Positions 9,195-18,205 are shown, numbered from the stretch's first letter. The stretch is DNA of 64,000 nucleotides from Bacillota bacterium (GCA_023415235.1 JAEZLP010000069.1:62001-126000), one strand, 5' to 3'. The notes: generated by a model from the sequence alone, not told the origin. Translations and numbers: made by a program.

Positions 9195-9222
9195 ATTATA
9201 ATTGTATAAATTCATATGTCAA
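9195..9222 (-). promoter_or_regulatory. Sigma-A promoter of the ABC exporter operon
   Basis: Read leftward: TTGACA (9217-9222), a 16-bp spacer and TATAAT (9195-9200). Both hexamers match consensus exactly. It drives the four-gene exporter/MarR/WYL operon. Confidence 0.75.
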
Positions 9223-9404
9223 GCATTCTTGCGGAACAAATCGCCCCGTATCCGTTAAAAAACCGTCAATGGGTGAGAAAAAATGCCGATAAGCCTTTAT
9301 TTCTGACAATTTTTATATTATTATTATGGTAGATATTGTTACCTGTGAGCAGTTCGGTTCATGCCGGATTAGAGATTAGTACTGATTGTCAGGAGGTGCA
9401 CCAA

Positions 9405-11516
9405 GTGCAAGATAGAATTAAAAGAACTTTTTCAATCATTTTAGCCGCCCTTGTTTTCGCCCTTTTTCTCCCCTCTGTTTCCTTCGGCGCAACGTATGAC
9501 GACGCTGATACCATCACTTTAACCACACAGAAGGGGAAGGAAGTGGTCTTTGATGAGGACGATTTTTTTGACGCGTGCTACGACGTTACTCGTGAGGATC
9601 TGAATTATGTGAAATTCACTCTGCCGTCCACCGATACCGGCACGATGTATTACGATTACGACGAGGATGACAGCACCCATACCAAGATCAGTGAATCTAC
9701 GAAATATTATTATGACAAATCTCCTTACATATCAAGGGTATCCTTCCTTCCGAAAAAAAGTTATGAAGGAACCGTCACCATCCGGTATACCGGCTGGGAT
9801 GAGGACGGAAACACATATGACGGAAAGGTTAAAATCACCGTCAAAGGCGATAATAACGATGATACCGCCGACGACATCACCTATACCATGAAGAAGGGAG
9901 AGAAAAAAATCACCTTCAGCAAGAAGGACTTCAATGAGGTCTGTGAGGATTTGAACGACGAGGATCTCGACTACGTAAAATTCACCCTGCCTTCCTCCTC
10001 AACCGGAACCTTGTATTACAATTATGATTCCGAGGATGATTATGACGAGAAGGTCAGCGAATCGAAAAAATACTATTATAACGACACCCCTGCGATCTCA
10101 AAGGTTTCCTTTGTACCGAAAAAAGGATATTCCGGCACGGTTACGATAAAGTACACCGGATATGACGAGGACAAGAATTCCTTTAGCGGGAAGGTGAAAA
10201 TCAAGGTGGATGATACCTCGACCGGCGAGATCGAGTACACTGTCGATTATAATAAAACCTTAACCTTTGATGAGGATGATTTCTATGATGTCTGCGATGA
10301 CATCAACGATGAAAAGCTGAATTATGTAACCTTTACCCTGCCTTCGGATTCCAAGGGAGTTTTGTATTACGACTATGACGACGGGGATTATGACGCAAAG
10401 GTCACCGCTTCAAAGAAATATTACTACGACGACTCACCCTATCTGTCCAAGGTAACCTTTGTGCCTGCCAAGGATTTTTCAGGAATATGCTCAATTGATT
10501 ACAAAGGGTACGACAGAGACGGCGTTTCCTTCACCGGAAAGGTCAACATCACCGTAAACGGCATTCTGAAGGATGCCGACAATGTTACGTATTCCGCAGC
10601 TGCCGGCTCACCGGTTTATTTTAAAGAAGACGATTTTAACAACGTATGCAAAAAACTGAAGAACAGCAACCTTGATTATGTGAAATTCACCTTGCCCTCA
10701 TCTGCTGTCGGAAAGCTGTATTACGGATATACCTCCGCCGGTAAATACACTGACGAGGTGAGCGCGACGACCAAATATTACTACGGCAGCACCCCGTTTC
10801 TGCTGAATGTAGCCTTTGTGCCTGCAAGCAGCGCAACGGGAACCGCCACCATCAACTATACAGGATACGACACCAATGGCGCCGCATTTTCCGGAAAAGT
10901 TCTGATCAATATCGGAGGCACTGCAGTGACCAACCCGAATACCGGATTGAAAAAGTCCAAATACTTCATAGATGTTGACGAATCATATTCCTGGGCGGTG
11001 GACTATATCGACAGCCTGTATACCTCCGGTATTGTCGCCGGAACATCATCAAGCGGAAACACAAAGATATTCAATCCGGCCAGCAAAATAACGCGGGGTG
11101 AATTCATGGTTCTCCTATACAGGGCATTGAACCTCCAAGCCAATACCTCTGCCGGCAACTTCGTGGATGTGGTGAAAGGAAGCTATTATTACGACGCCAT
11201 CGCAACAGCCAAGGCGCTGGGAATCGCTCAGGGAGCCGATAATAAATTTAAACCGGACTCTACCATCAGCCGTCAGGACGCCATGGTTCTGGCTTACCGC
11301 ACACTGAGTAAAAGCGGAAAAGCCGTCACTCCCGGCGATGTATCCCTTCTTTCCGCCTACAGCGACAGCTATGTAATCGACGATTACGCCAAGGAAGCCA
11401 TCGCCTCCCTGATCAAATCAGGCATTATAACGGGCAGTGACGACAACAAGATTCATCCCATGGAAAGCATTACCCGGGTACAGGCCGCCGCTGTCGTCTA
11501 CCGGGTTAAGAATTAG
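9405..11516 (+). CDS. SLH-domain cell-surface protein with four tandem repeats
   Basis: A 703-residue exported protein. The chosen GTG at 9405 has AGGAGG eight bases upstream and gives a classic signal peptide (basic start, hydrophobic core, cleavage near SFGA); the longer ATG frame lacks this. Four repeats of about 115 residues follow (DNA about 9500-9855, 9870-10205, 10220-10560, 10570-10915), each with a DDF..VC/AC segment, YVKFTLPS, a YYY cluster and a TGT(V/A)TI.YTGYD motif; they are very rich in Asp and Tyr. The C-terminus (from about residue 512) has three SLH modules with TRGEF/SRQDA/TRVQA motifs, which anchor proteins to pyruvylated wall polymer. The repeat function is unknown; an adhesin or S-layer-associated role is inferred. 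Confidence 0.88.
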   Translation: MQDRIKRTFSIILAALVFALFLPSVSFGATYDDADTITLTTQKGKEVVFDEDDFFDACYDVTREDLNYVKFTLPSTDTGTMYYDYDEDDSTHTKISESTKYYYDKSPYISRVSFLPKKSYEGTVTIRYTGWDEDGNTYDGKVKITVKGDNNDDTADDITYTMKKGEKKITFSKKDFNEVCEDLNDEDLDYVKFTLPSSSTGTLYYNYDSEDDYDEKVSESKKYYYNDTPAISKVSFVPKKGYSGTVTIKYTGYDEDKNSFSGKVKIKVDDTSTGEIEYTVDYNKTLTFDEDDFYDVCDDINDEKLNYVTFTLPSDSKGVLYYDYDDGDYDAKVTASKKYYYDDSPYLSKVTFVPAKDFSGICSIDYKGYDRDGVSFTGKVNITVNGILKDADNVTYSAAAGSPVYFKEDDFNNVCKKLKNSNLDYVKFTLPSSAVGKLYYGYTSAGKYTDEVSATTKYYYGSTPFLLNVAFVPASSATGTATINYTGYDTNGAAFSGKVLINIGGTAVTNPNTGLKKSKYFIDVDESYSWAVDYIDSLYTSGIVAGTSSSGNTKIFNPASKITRGEFMVLLYRALNLQANTSAGNFVDVVKGSYYYDAIATAKALGIAQGADNKFKPDSTISRQDAMVLAYRTLSKSGKAVTPGDVSLLSAYSDSYVIDDYAKEAIASLIKSGIITGSDDNKIHPMESITRVQAAAVVYRVKN

Positions 11517-13357
11517 TAAACAGCGATCCTGTATTCCCTCAGCCAGAAGTCGATCTGAACCAGATACGCCAGTATCTGGGGCGCATTCATCAACTGACCG
11601 AACCAGGGAATATTGGTATCCTTTTTGATCGATAACGCCAGTTCACGAACATAATTGATATTGAGGAACGGAAGCAGCGGTGAAGCCGGATCATCGAGGA
11701 TATCCAGCATAAGCATCCGCATGGCGTCCAGGTACGACGGATTGTGAGTTTTAGGATAAGGACTTTTCTTTCTCCATAGTATTTCATCAGGAAGGAGCCC
11801 GGTTAAGGCATGACGTAACAGTCCCTTTTCCCGGCTCCTATAATATTTCATTTCCCAGGGAACGTTCCACATATATTCCACCAGCCTGTGATCGCAGAAT
11901 GGAACTCTCAATTCCAGCCCGCAGGCCATGCTCATCCGGTCTTTCCGGTCCAGAAGAGTGGGCATCCAGCGGGTCAGATTCAGATAAAACAACTCTCTCA
12001 TTCTGGCGTCTTCCGGAGCTTCTCCTTCCAGCCTTGGAACCTCGCCGACTGCCTCCTCATACCGCCCCGCTATGTACTTTTCAGGACAGATTCCATCCAG
12101 CAATTCCCGGGAATACAGTTTCCATCGTTCATTTAGACACTGCGACCAAGGAAAAGTCAGGCCGCTGCTCCCGCTTTGCCTATAAAACCAGGGATATCCC
12201 CCAAATACCTCGTCAGCGCATTCTCCGGACAGGCCGACGGTGGCATGCCCCTTGATCCATCTGCTGAACAGAAGCAACGAGGCATCCACATCCGTCATGC
12301 CCGGAAGATCCCTTGCCACCACTGCCGGAAAAAGTGCCTCTGCCAATTCAGGAGTATCAATCATACAGATATGATGCCGGGTACCGAGATACTCGGAAGT
12401 CATTTTCGCCCACGGAGCGTCCGCGTTGGGCTGAAAGTCGCTGGGAGTAAAGTACCGGTCGTTTTCAACATAGTCGATGGAAAAGGTATTCAAAAGGTCC
12501 TTGTTTTCGCTGCGAAGCTCCCGGCAGGCAATGGCTGTAATCGCCCCTGAGTCCAGTCCTCCCGAAAGCAGGGTACAGAGCGGAACATCCGAAATCAGCT
12601 GTCTTTTCACAGAATCATAGACCAATTCTCGAACCTGGTCTGTTGTCTTTTCGAAGTCATCCCCGTGGGTATGGCTGCGAAGCTTCCAATACTGTTTGAT
12701 CGTGATTCCTTCCTTTGTGACCTCCATCCAATGTCCCGGCTTCAATTCGGAGATTCCGTCGAAGACGCCATGTCCGGGGGTTCTTGCCGGACCGATGGCG
12801 AAAATCTCCGCCAGACCTTCTCGGCAGAGCTTCGGTTCTATTGCAGGATGTTCCAGAATCGCCTTGATTTCGGAGCCAAAAATGAAAGAGCTTCCTTTCA
12901 GGCTGTAAAACAGCGGTTTTACTCCGATTCTGTCTCGAGCAAGAAAAAGCGTCTTCTTTTCCGAATCCCAGACTGCAAAGGCAAAGATGCCGTTGATTTT
13001 TTCAAGGCAGGTTCTTCCCCATGTCATATAGGCATTGATCAGCACTTCCGTATCGGACCAGCCTTCAAAAACGCATCCTCTTAATTTCAATTCCTGCCGC
13101 AGCTCGCCGGTATTATACAGCTCTCCGTTATAAACCAGCGCATAAATATTTCCGTTCCTTTCCCGCAGCATGGGCTGCTTTCCTCCCTCCGGGTCCACAA
13201 CCGTCAGCCTCCTATGTCCCAGGGCTGTTTCTCCTGAGATCCAGAATCCTGATTCATCCGGGCCTCGGTGAGACAGCTTTTTTGCCATTGCTCTTATCAC
13301 ATCGGTTTCATCCTCAAGGTTTTTGTTAAAGTCGTTCCATCCAACGATTCCACACAT
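11513..13357 (-). CDS. asnB: Asparagine synthase (glutamine-hydrolysing)
   Basis: A 614-residue AsnB enzyme that makes asparagine from aspartate, glutamine and ATP. The start at 13357 puts Cys at position 2 (MCGIVGW), the required glutaminase nucleophile, and follows GGAGGTG. The N-terminal Ntn glutaminase domain (RGPDESG, LVYNGELYN) is followed by the synthetase domain with the PP-loop LSGGLDSG at about residue 265. It is convergent with the SLH gene, overlapping by 4 bp at the stops. Some relatives amidate other carboxylates, for example in peptidoglycan or antibiotics, so the exact acceptor is an inference from the family. Confidence 0.93.
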   Translation of the reverse strand: MCGIVGWNDFNKNLEDETDVIRAMAKKLSHRGPDESGFWISGETALGHRRLTVVDPEGGKQPMLRERNGNIYALVYNGELYNTGELRQELKLRGCVFEGWSDTEVLINAYMTWGRTCLEKINGIFAFAVWDSEKKTLFLARDRIGVKPLFYSLKGSSFIFGSEIKAILEHPAIEPKLCREGLAEIFAIGPARTPGHGVFDGISELKPGHWMEVTKEGITIKQYWKLRSHTHGDDFEKTTDQVRELVYDSVKRQLISDVPLCTLLSGGLDSGAITAIACRELRSENKDLLNTFSIDYVENDRYFTPSDFQPNADAPWAKMTSEYLGTRHHICMIDTPELAEALFPAVVARDLPGMTDVDASLLLFSRWIKGHATVGLSGECADEVFGGYPWFYRQSGSSGLTFPWSQCLNERWKLYSRELLDGICPEKYIAGRYEEAVGEVPRLEGEAPEDARMRELFYLNLTRWMPTLLDRKDRMSMACGLELRVPFCDHRLVEYMWNVPWEMKYYRSREKGLLRHALTGLLPDEILWRKKSPYPKTHNPSYLDAMRMLMLDILDDPASPLLPFLNINYVRELALSIKKDTNIPWFGQLMNAPQILAYLVQIDFWLREYRIAVY

Positions 13358-13546
13358 GATTAACACCTCCAAACAAAACAATATATGTTTTTATGGAGCA
13401 GGATGTTCTTTTCAAGCATTTCCTGACTGCCGCAGAATAACATATAGCAATAGCTGTTTTGAAGAATACTGGAAAAGGGACCGGATTCCGGAGAGAAAAA
13501 CCAGGAAGCGGTGTTCTTATATCGATTGGGAAGGTGAGGGAAGGTA

Positions 13547-14356
13547 ATGGAGTATATGATACAAGTGGAACCGGAAGTCTATGTGTATGCAAATGATATC
13601 AATCCTTCCGGCAGGAAGACAATTCTGTTTCTCCACGGCTGGCCGGGCAATTACAAGCTGTTTGAATACCAGTACAATCGGCTCTGCTGTCTGGGCTACC
13701 GGTGCATCGGCCTCGACACAAGAGGTTTCGGAAATTCCGACAAGCCCTGGGGGGGATATAGCTATGACCGGATGGCGGACGACGTACGCTGTGTCATCGA
13801 GACACTGAACCTCCGTGATATCGTGCTGTGCGGCCATTCTACGGGAGGCGCCATAGCAATCCGGTACATGGCAAGGCATAAGGGCTGGGGCGTCAGCAAG
13901 CTGGTACTGTGCGCGGCGGCAGCACCCAGCCTGATCCAGCGTCCGGATTTTCCCTATGGGTTGAAGGCGGAGGACATCCAAAAAATGATTCAAGCAACCT
14001 ATGCTGACCGACCTCTGATGCTTCGGGATTTCGGCAGCGTCTTCTTCCACCGGAAGGTTTCGGAGCCGTTTTCCGACTGGTTCTTCCAGTTGGGGCTTGA
14101 AGCTGCTCCCTGGTCAACGATTGCGGTGGAAAAAACCTGGATCAAGGAGGTTTTGTTCTGTGACATGGATGAAATCAGAGTTCCGACTTTGATTCTACAT
14201 GGAATTCATGACCAGGTGTGTCTGTATCATCTGGCGGTTGCCCAACACTGCGCAATCAGGAATTCTGTGCTCATTCCCTTTGAAAACAGCGGCCATGGCC
14301 TTTTTTACGATGAGGCGGACAAATTCAATTATGAACTTGCCCGCTTTGCAGAATAA
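13547..14356 (+). CDS. Alpha/beta hydrolase
   Basis: A 269-residue alpha/beta-hydrolase-fold protein. Visible features are the oxyanion-hole motif LFLHGWPG, the nucleophile elbow GHSTGG (Ser at about 97), an acid residue in LHGIHDQV and the catalytic His in NSGHGLF. A cap region lies between about residues 130 and 205. There is no signal peptide, so it is cytoplasmic. The sequence resembles the haloperoxidase/epoxide-hydrolase/esterase branch (DTRGFGNSDKP), but the substrate cannot be predicted. It is transcribed away from asnB and stands alone; the region between them is about 190 bp. Confidence 0.88.
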   Translation: MEYMIQVEPEVYVYANDINPSGRKTILFLHGWPGNYKLFEYQYNRLCCLGYRCIGLDTRGFGNSDKPWGGYSYDRMADDVRCVIETLNLRDIVLCGHSTGGAIAIRYMARHKGWGVSKLVLCAAAAPSLIQRPDFPYGLKAEDIQKMIQATYADRPLMLRDFGSVFFHRKVSEPFSDWFFQLGLEAAPWSTIAVEKTWIKEVLFCDMDEIRVPTLILHGIHDQVCLYHLAVAQHCAIRNSVLIPFENSGHGLFYDEADKFNYELARFAE

Positions 14357-14364
14357 TAAAACCG

Positions 14365-15813
14365 TTATGTTACACTGTCGTTTAATACGTCGATGATGCA
14401 CTTTGCCGCTGACATGGCGTATTTTTTGCGAAATTCATCTGTTTTCATGTAATTCAGATCCTCCGGATTGGAAATAAAGGCTCCTTCGATGATCACAGCC
14501 GGCATCACGGTCCTTCTTAATACCGCAAGCTCCGGGCTGACCTTTGCCCCTCGGTTGGGCAGACCCAGGTTGGCTGTAAGCGTTTTTTGCAGTCTCTGTG
14601 CCAGATCCATTGCGGAAATGCCGTCAACGGGAGGATCATCCTTTCCGTGGTAATGGACCTCGGTTCCCCGCGGTGTACTGTTGGTATAGGAATTGTTGTG
14701 AATGGCCACATATAGAGACGCTCCCAGGCTGTTTGCCGTATCCTGCCTTTCATAAAGCGGAATCGTCACATCTTCGGTTCTTATCATGAATACCCTGGCG
14801 CCTGCGGCTTCCAGCATCTTCTGCAGCCGCAACGCCACATTCAGGTTGACTTCTTTTTCGTTGAGAACTGCGACGCCGTCTTCATAGCCCCGGGACCCGG
14901 TATCCGCACCGCCATGCCCTGCATCGATGACAACCAGCTTCCTTCGCGCCTCCGATCGTATCGGAGAAAGGCCGTACTGATCCAAAATTGCCTGGTCTTC
15001 CTCGGTGATGATATTGTCCGGCTCGTCATCCGGAAATTCCGGCTTATCCGCTTTAAAATCAAAATATGTCTCTCGCTTTGAATCGGATCTGTTCACCGTT
15101 CCGGATACGTTCCCGGAAAGATCCGCAACGATCCTTACTGTATCTCTGGCATACTGGGAATACCGTATCGCATAAAAGAGCGGATGATCGTCCGTTCGGA
15201 TTGCCCCGTCGGAAATTGACAGCCTGGCATCCTTTATATCAAAAACAAGCCTTTTTGGATTGGTCATTTTAAAGCTTGTGATTTCCTTCAGTTCTTTGTC
15301 GGCGGTCACAGCCACCCTGCCGCCGTCCTTTGACAGCTCAATACTTTCGATCTTCGCAAATTTATTTTCCATGAAATCTGGAGTAACAATCTCTACGATC
15401 CTGTTCTTTCCATCCCATGAGACCTGGCACCCCACTGCCTCGGCTACAAACCGGACAGGGATCATCGTTCGGTTTTTTATTATTCTTGCCGGAACATCCA
15501 GAGCTTTTTCTGTTCCGTTTATGTACGCTTTTTTCGAGCCTATTTTCAGGTTGACCGAAACCGAATCAACGCGGACGGCTATCTCCCTCGTCGCCTCGTT
15601 CCAGCTCACGCTGCCCCCCATAGCCTCAAATACTGCCCTTGCGGGAACCAAAGTGCGTCCTTCTACGATCACCGGCGAAGAATCGCAGGTAAGCTTATTT
15701 CCGTCCAGAACGATATCGATCAGCCCGCTTCCTGCAAAAGCGGCGCTGGTAGATAGAAAAACAATCATCAGGATCAATAGAAAACAGTATGGTAAACTAT
15801 AGTATCGTTTCAT
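14365..15813 (-). CDS. N-acetylmuramoyl-L-alanine amidase with copper-amine-oxidase-N-like and AMIN domains
   Basis: A 482-residue exported wall hydrolase. The start at 15813 follows GAGGGAAGG and begins a signal peptide. Order: copper-amine-oxidase-N-like domain (about 30-145, with the paired VPVRFVAEAVG/VPARAVFEAMG motifs), an AMIN wall-targeting domain (about 150-245) and a C-terminal Amidase_3 zinc domain (about 300-480). The zinc and catalytic residues are visible in DAGHGG, NEKEVNL, VAIHNNS and VIIEGAF. It cleaves the bond between muramic acid and the stem peptide. The same copper-amine-oxidase-N module occurs in the GHL10 protein at 45846-47501, suggesting a shared wall-binding role. 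Confidence 0.92.
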   Translation of the reverse strand: MKRYYSLPYCFLLILMIVFLSTSAAFAGSGLIDIVLDGNKLTCDSSPVIVEGRTLVPARAVFEAMGGSVSWNEATREIAVRVDSVSVNLKIGSKKAYINGTEKALDVPARIIKNRTMIPVRFVAEAVGCQVSWDGKNRIVEIVTPDFMENKFAKIESIELSKDGGRVAVTADKELKEITSFKMTNPKRLVFDIKDARLSISDGAIRTDDHPLFYAIRYSQYARDTVRIVADLSGNVSGTVNRSDSKRETYFDFKADKPEFPDDEPDNIITEEDQAILDQYGLSPIRSEARRKLVVIDAGHGGADTGSRGYEDGVAVLNEKEVNLNVALRLQKMLEAAGARVFMIRTEDVTIPLYERQDTANSLGASLYVAIHNNSYTNSTPRGTEVHYHGKDDPPVDGISAMDLAQRLQKTLTANLGLPNRGAKVSPELAVLRRTVMPAVIIEGAFISNPEDLNYMKTDEFRKKYAMSAAKCIIDVLNDSVT

Positions 15814-15868
15814 AAGCAGGCCTTCCCTCAACATGCAACGTGCGTAAATATCATCATTGTGTACCGTT

Positions 15869-15935
15869 TCGACATGGCAAACCGTTACCCGATCGTTGCA
15901 TGATCGTTACCCGATTCGACATGGCAAACCATTAC
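15869..15935. repeat. 47-bp imperfect direct repeat
   Basis: TCGACATGGCAAACCGTTAC at 15869-15888 recurs as TCGACATGGCAAACCATTAC at 15916-15935, 47 bp apart, with one difference. Between them CGTTACCCGAT also occurs twice. The arrangement looks like a local duplication of roughly 47 bp in the upstream region of the amidase gene. No protein-coding role is apparent. The rest of 15814-16121 holds nothing else I can recognise except a TATAAT at 16086-16091 that may serve the next gene. Confidence 0.7.
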
Positions 15936-16121
15936 AAAAATCTTATTAAGAAAGGGTTGCGATTTCAAGGAAATACATTTTCCTGCCTTTCCAGTTTTAT
16001 ACATAATCGCGCCCACGCAGAGTTCTGCATTTATCCGCTCCTTTGAATTTCAAGCCTCGGAATGCCACTTTGCCTCCAAGACGCATATAATGGATTATTA
16101 TGGTAAAGGAAGGTTGATACA

Positions 16122-17333
16122 ATGAAACCAATCTATGAAGAGCCCTTTGCGGAAAATGACGTTATGCTCAGCCAGCTTCCACAGGATATCAATCGAGTTA
16201 TGGGTGCGATCAACCGGGATCTGGCAGATTATTACGATCAGCTTCAAACATTCGGAGTTCCCAGAGCGATTTCCCGTTGGCTGTTTCTCAGTCTCGTTAC
16301 TTATGTGATGCGAAATCAGGAGAGTTATACCGGTACGATCGATCAAAGAGCCGCCCAGCTTTTGAGGGCGATACGTCGTGATTTCGGACTTTTGATTAGC
16401 GTACTTCGAGGATATGGCCTTCAGAGCGACTTGATCGACGAAATGCTGGCAGCCATCATCAGGATCATTCTGAGAAGTATCGGAGGTGCCCCCGGCCCGG
16501 CCCCCGGTCCTTCACCCGGGCCAGCATGGAGCAGTTGGGAGGATCTGGGAGGCGTTCTCACCTCCGCACCAGCGGCAGCATCCTGGCAGACCAACCGTCT
16601 TGATGTCTTTGGAAGAGGGCAAAATCAGGCATTATGGCATATATGGTGGGATGGTTCCCGCTGGAGCGGCTGGGAGGATCTTGGCGGTGTCCTTGCCTCG
16701 GCGCCTGCCGCCGTCTCATGGGGGCCCAACAGGATCGATGTTTTTGGCGTCGGTACAAATCAGTCCCTCTGGCACAAATGGTGGGACGGTTCCCGCTGGA
16801 GCGGCTGGGAGGATCTGGGCGGTGTCCTTACAGAGGCTCCGGCCGTTGCATCCTGGCAGGCAAACCGACTGGATGTTTTCGGTGTCGGCACCAATCAGTC
16901 CCTCTGGCACAAATGGTGGGACGGTTCCCGCTGGAGCGGTTGGGAGGATCTGGGAGGCATCCTCACCTCTGCACCCGCTGCTGTGTCCTGGGGACCCGAC
17001 AGGATCGACGTATTCGGAAGGGGCCAGAACCAATCCCTCTGGCATATCTGGTGGGACGGCTCCCGCTGGAGCGGCTGGGAGGATCTGCGGGGAGGTGCCA
17101 TAACCTCCGGACCGGCGGCAGCATCCACCGGTAGGAACAGGCTGGAGATCTTTGCCCGAGGCCAGCGTAACCAGCTTCTTATCAGAACCTGGAACGGCAA
17201 CAGGTGGAGCGACTGGGAGGAACTGGGTGGAGTGAGCACTTCAGCTCCGGCAGCAGTATCCTGGGGAGGAAGGCGGCTTGACGTATTTGCGCGGGGACAG
17301 AACAATCATCTCTGGCATATCTGGAGAGACTAA
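16122..17333 (+). CDS. Helical domain plus six-bladed PLL/DUF346-like beta-propeller lectin-type protein
   Basis: A 403-residue protein without signal peptide. Residues 1-125 form a predicted helical domain I do not recognise. A PGPAPGPSPGP linker leads to six repeats of about 48 residues. Each blade has WSGWEDLGG, an APAAVSW segment, R(L/I)DVFGRG and NQSLWHIWWDGSR. This pattern matches the PLL/PHL fucose-binding lectins (DUF346 repeats), whose known members use seven blades; six are seen here. Blades 1-4 are almost identical even in DNA, showing recent duplication, while 5 and 6 have diverged. AAGGAAGG precedes the start. Glycan binding is inferred from the family; the substrate and cell location are unknown. 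Confidence 0.82.
   Translation: MKPIYEEPFAENDVMLSQLPQDINRVMGAINRDLADYYDQLQTFGVPRAISRWLFLSLVTYVMRNQESYTGTIDQRAAQLLRAIRRDFGLLISVLRGYGLQSDLIDEMLAAIIRIILRSIGGAPGPAPGPSPGPAWSSWEDLGGVLTSAPAAASWQTNRLDVFGRGQNQALWHIWWDGSRWSGWEDLGGVLASAPAAVSWGPNRIDVFGVGTNQSLWHKWWDGSRWSGWEDLGGVLTEAPAVASWQANRLDVFGVGTNQSLWHKWWDGSRWSGWEDLGGILTSAPAAVSWGPDRIDVFGRGQNQSLWHIWWDGSRWSGWEDLRGGAITSGPAAASTGRNRLEIFARGQRNQLLIRTWNGNRWSDWEELGGVSTSAPAAVSWGGRRLDVFARGQNNHLWHIWRD
16523..17330 (+). repeat. Six tandem coding repeats of about 141-144 bp
   Basis: These DNA repeats encode the propeller blades of the preceding protein. A core around GATGGTTCCCGCTGGAGCGG and the following GGGAGGATCT recurs with few changes in the first four or five units. 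The similarity of third codon positions shows recent expansion or gene conversion rather than old divergence. Confidence 0.85.
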
Positions 17334-18205
17334 TTCTGTTTCCCGGCCCCGCCAAAATGGAACACTCCCATTCCGATCAGAATCAGAGTTCCTCCGGCTA
17401 TGGTAGAGAGATCAGGGATTTCACCGGCAAGCAGGAATCCGAGAAGACTGGCGAGAAATGGCGTTGCAAACATATAATTGCTCACGGATGAGGTATTATC
17501 CGCCTTGGCAAAGGCCTTGGACCATGCGGCATAGGCGGCTGCGCTTGAAAACACTCCGAGAATCAGTACGGCCGCCATTCCCTCAGTGGATGTGTTTTTC
17601 CATTCAACGACTGCTTCCGGTGAAAAAATCCCCAGCATGATCGTTCCGATGAAAATGCTGAACGCGGTGATCTGCAACGCGGTATAGGTTTTCGTCAGTC
17701 TCCTCTGCAGAAGGTTATACAGACTTAAAGAGATTGCTGCAAGAATCAACCAAAGAATCCCGACGTCCAAATTTACTTCGCCATGGAGAAGAGACAGCAC
17801 CACTACGCCTGCAAACTCAAAAAAAATAGCAGTCCACTGAAGCCGATTCAGTTTCTCATCCTGGAAAAAACGTGCTGCAAGGGTCGTTAGAACCGGAACC
17901 GTTGCAATGATCACACTGGAGGTGGAGGCCGTTATCGTCTCACAGCCCTTGTTGAAAAAAATCATATACAGGAAAAATCCCAACGCGCCGGCAGCAAGGA
18001 ACCATTTGAAATCCTTTCTGTACGGCAGCTTCATTTTTGTCGCCAGCGCAAACAGGATCAGTGTGCATGACGCGGTAAAATATCGCAGAAAGCCAAGTGA
18101 AAACGCGGAAAAGGAGCGAAGAGCGATACGCGTCATCACATAGGCCAGCGACCATAATACTATGGTTGTTATTGCGTAAGGGTGAAAACTTTCCTTCCAT
18201 TTCAT
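17330..18205 (-). CDS. EamA/DMT family transporter
   Basis: A 291-residue membrane protein with ten hydrophobic segments arranged as two EamA repeats, typical for drug/metabolite exporters of amino acids or related compounds. The second repeat starts near ILWLILAAISLSLYNLLQRR. The start at 18205 (MKWKE) follows GGGAGG by eight bases. It is divergently transcribed from the MocR regulator at 18356; such MocR-transporter pairs usually mean that the regulator controls the exporter. Its stop overlaps the propeller gene's stop on the other strand. The substrate is unknown. Confidence 0.88.
   Translation of the reverse strand: MKWKESFHPYAITTIVLWSLAYVMTRIALRSFSAFSLGFLRYFTASCTLILFALATKMKLPYRKDFKWFLAAGALGFFLYMIFFNKGCETITASTSSVIIATVPVLTTLAARFFQDEKLNRLQWTAIFFEFAGVVVLSLLHGEVNLDVGILWLILAAISLSLYNLLQRRLTKTYTALQITAFSIFIGTIMLGIFSPEAVVEWKNTSTEGMAAVLILGVFSSAAAYAAWSKAFAKADNTSSVSNYMFATPFLASLLGFLLAGEIPDLSTIAGGTLILIGMGVFHFGGAGKQN

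Noticed and set aside
16486..17134. Long repetitive frames in other phases of the propeller gene
   Set aside because: They are shadows produced by the 144-bp coding repeats; only the frame with WSGWEDLGG blades has codon bias, a start with AAGGAAGG and a helical N-domain.
16523..17330. Possible CRISPR-like array
   Set aside because: The units are about 144 bp with no spacer variation and encode protein repeats, so they are coding repeats, not CRISPR.
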